Translations under genes and position numbers: made by a program | Part shown: positions 27,148 through 27,375 of the stretch, piece after piece | How the letters are laid out: every line of letters begins with the position of its first letter | Position numbering within the stretch: the stretch's first letter is position 1 | Assembly: GCA_030560485.1 (NCBI GenBank) | Contig: JAKTTS010000181.1 | Coordinates: 1 to 27,375 of the forward strand | DNA: 27,375 nt | Source of the DNA: Ascoidea tarda (nom. inval.) | Lineage: Eukaryota; Ascomycota; Saccharomycetes; Ascoideales; Ascoideaceae | Direction of reading: 5' to 3' | Notes under the pieces: generated by a model | Told to the model about the DNA's origin: nothing | The model's input: only the letters and a program-made list of their open reading frames with translations | Databases searched by the model: none

Positions 27148-27320
27148 TTACCTATCAGCTTTTAAATGTATAAATTTATATTATGTGATTTTGCGTAATC
27201 TTGAATTTTCTGGTTTATATAGGAATTGATATTAATTTGATCATTATCTGGATTATAATTTTGAGTGATGTGATCATTATTTTGAAAATGATGAATGAAT
27301 TTTATATTTTGATATAAGAA
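27148..27320. other. 3' flank of the MAG2-like gene
   Basis: AT-rich sequence with nothing recognisable before the microsatellite. Confidence 0.5.

Positions 27321-27375
<55 letters not shown>
27321..27375. repeat. (ATT)n microsatellite at the right edge
   Basis: 55 bases of perfect ATT repeat reaching the last base. This is the same trinucleotide as at the left edge, here in non-coding DNA. Confidence 0.95.

Overview
The window is nuclear DNA of an ascomycete budding yeast (Saccharomycotina). Genes are compact and nearly intronless, the two introns have yeast-type GTATG and CTAAC signals, intergenic DNA is AT-rich, and Asn/Gln-rich tracts are common. Most products resemble Saccharomyces cerevisiae proteins (Ert1, Arc1, Mlc1, Rib1, Ysy6, Kre2/Ktr, Jsn1, Mag2). 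A complex I accessory subunit (NDUFA9 type) and a CWC27 homologue place it outside the Saccharomycetaceae and Saccharomycodaceae, which lost complex I. CTG codons are rare, and I could not settle whether they mean Leu, Ser or Ala. Both ends of the window lie inside an (ATT/TTA)n microsatellite, so it may be a whole contig broken at low-complexity repeats.

Region 1 (1-7340, all minus strand): a 3'-truncated ERT1-like zinc-cluster regulator of gluconeogenesis, ARC1 (tRNA-delivery cofactor), MLC1 (myosin light chain, one intron), RIB1 (GTP cyclohydrolase II) and CWC27 (spliceosomal cyclophilin-like protein). Region 2 (7341-9681): a promoter shared by CWC27 and the plus-strand complex I gene, then the small minus-strand gene YSY6 (RAMP4/SERP1), whose first coding exon is only the ATG.

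Region 3 (9682-18257): 1.2 kb of mostly non-coding DNA, then four tandem plus-strand GT15 alpha-mannosyltransferase genes of the KRE2/KTR family, here called A to D. The last two share two fully identical blocks (123 and 140 bp) separated by diverged sequence, which looks like recent gene conversion. Gene A has a substituted metal-binding motif.

Region 4 (18258-27375): a long leader, a very large Asn-rich JSN1/PUF1-like RNA-binding gene whose frame is broken by one in-frame TAA near its N-terminus, and a MAG2/RNF10-like RING E3 gene. No tRNA, rRNA, CRISPR array, retroelement or DNA transposon was recognised. The genes are mostly unrelated housekeeping functions; only the mannosyltransferase array is a functional cluster, for Golgi mannosylation of cell-wall proteins.
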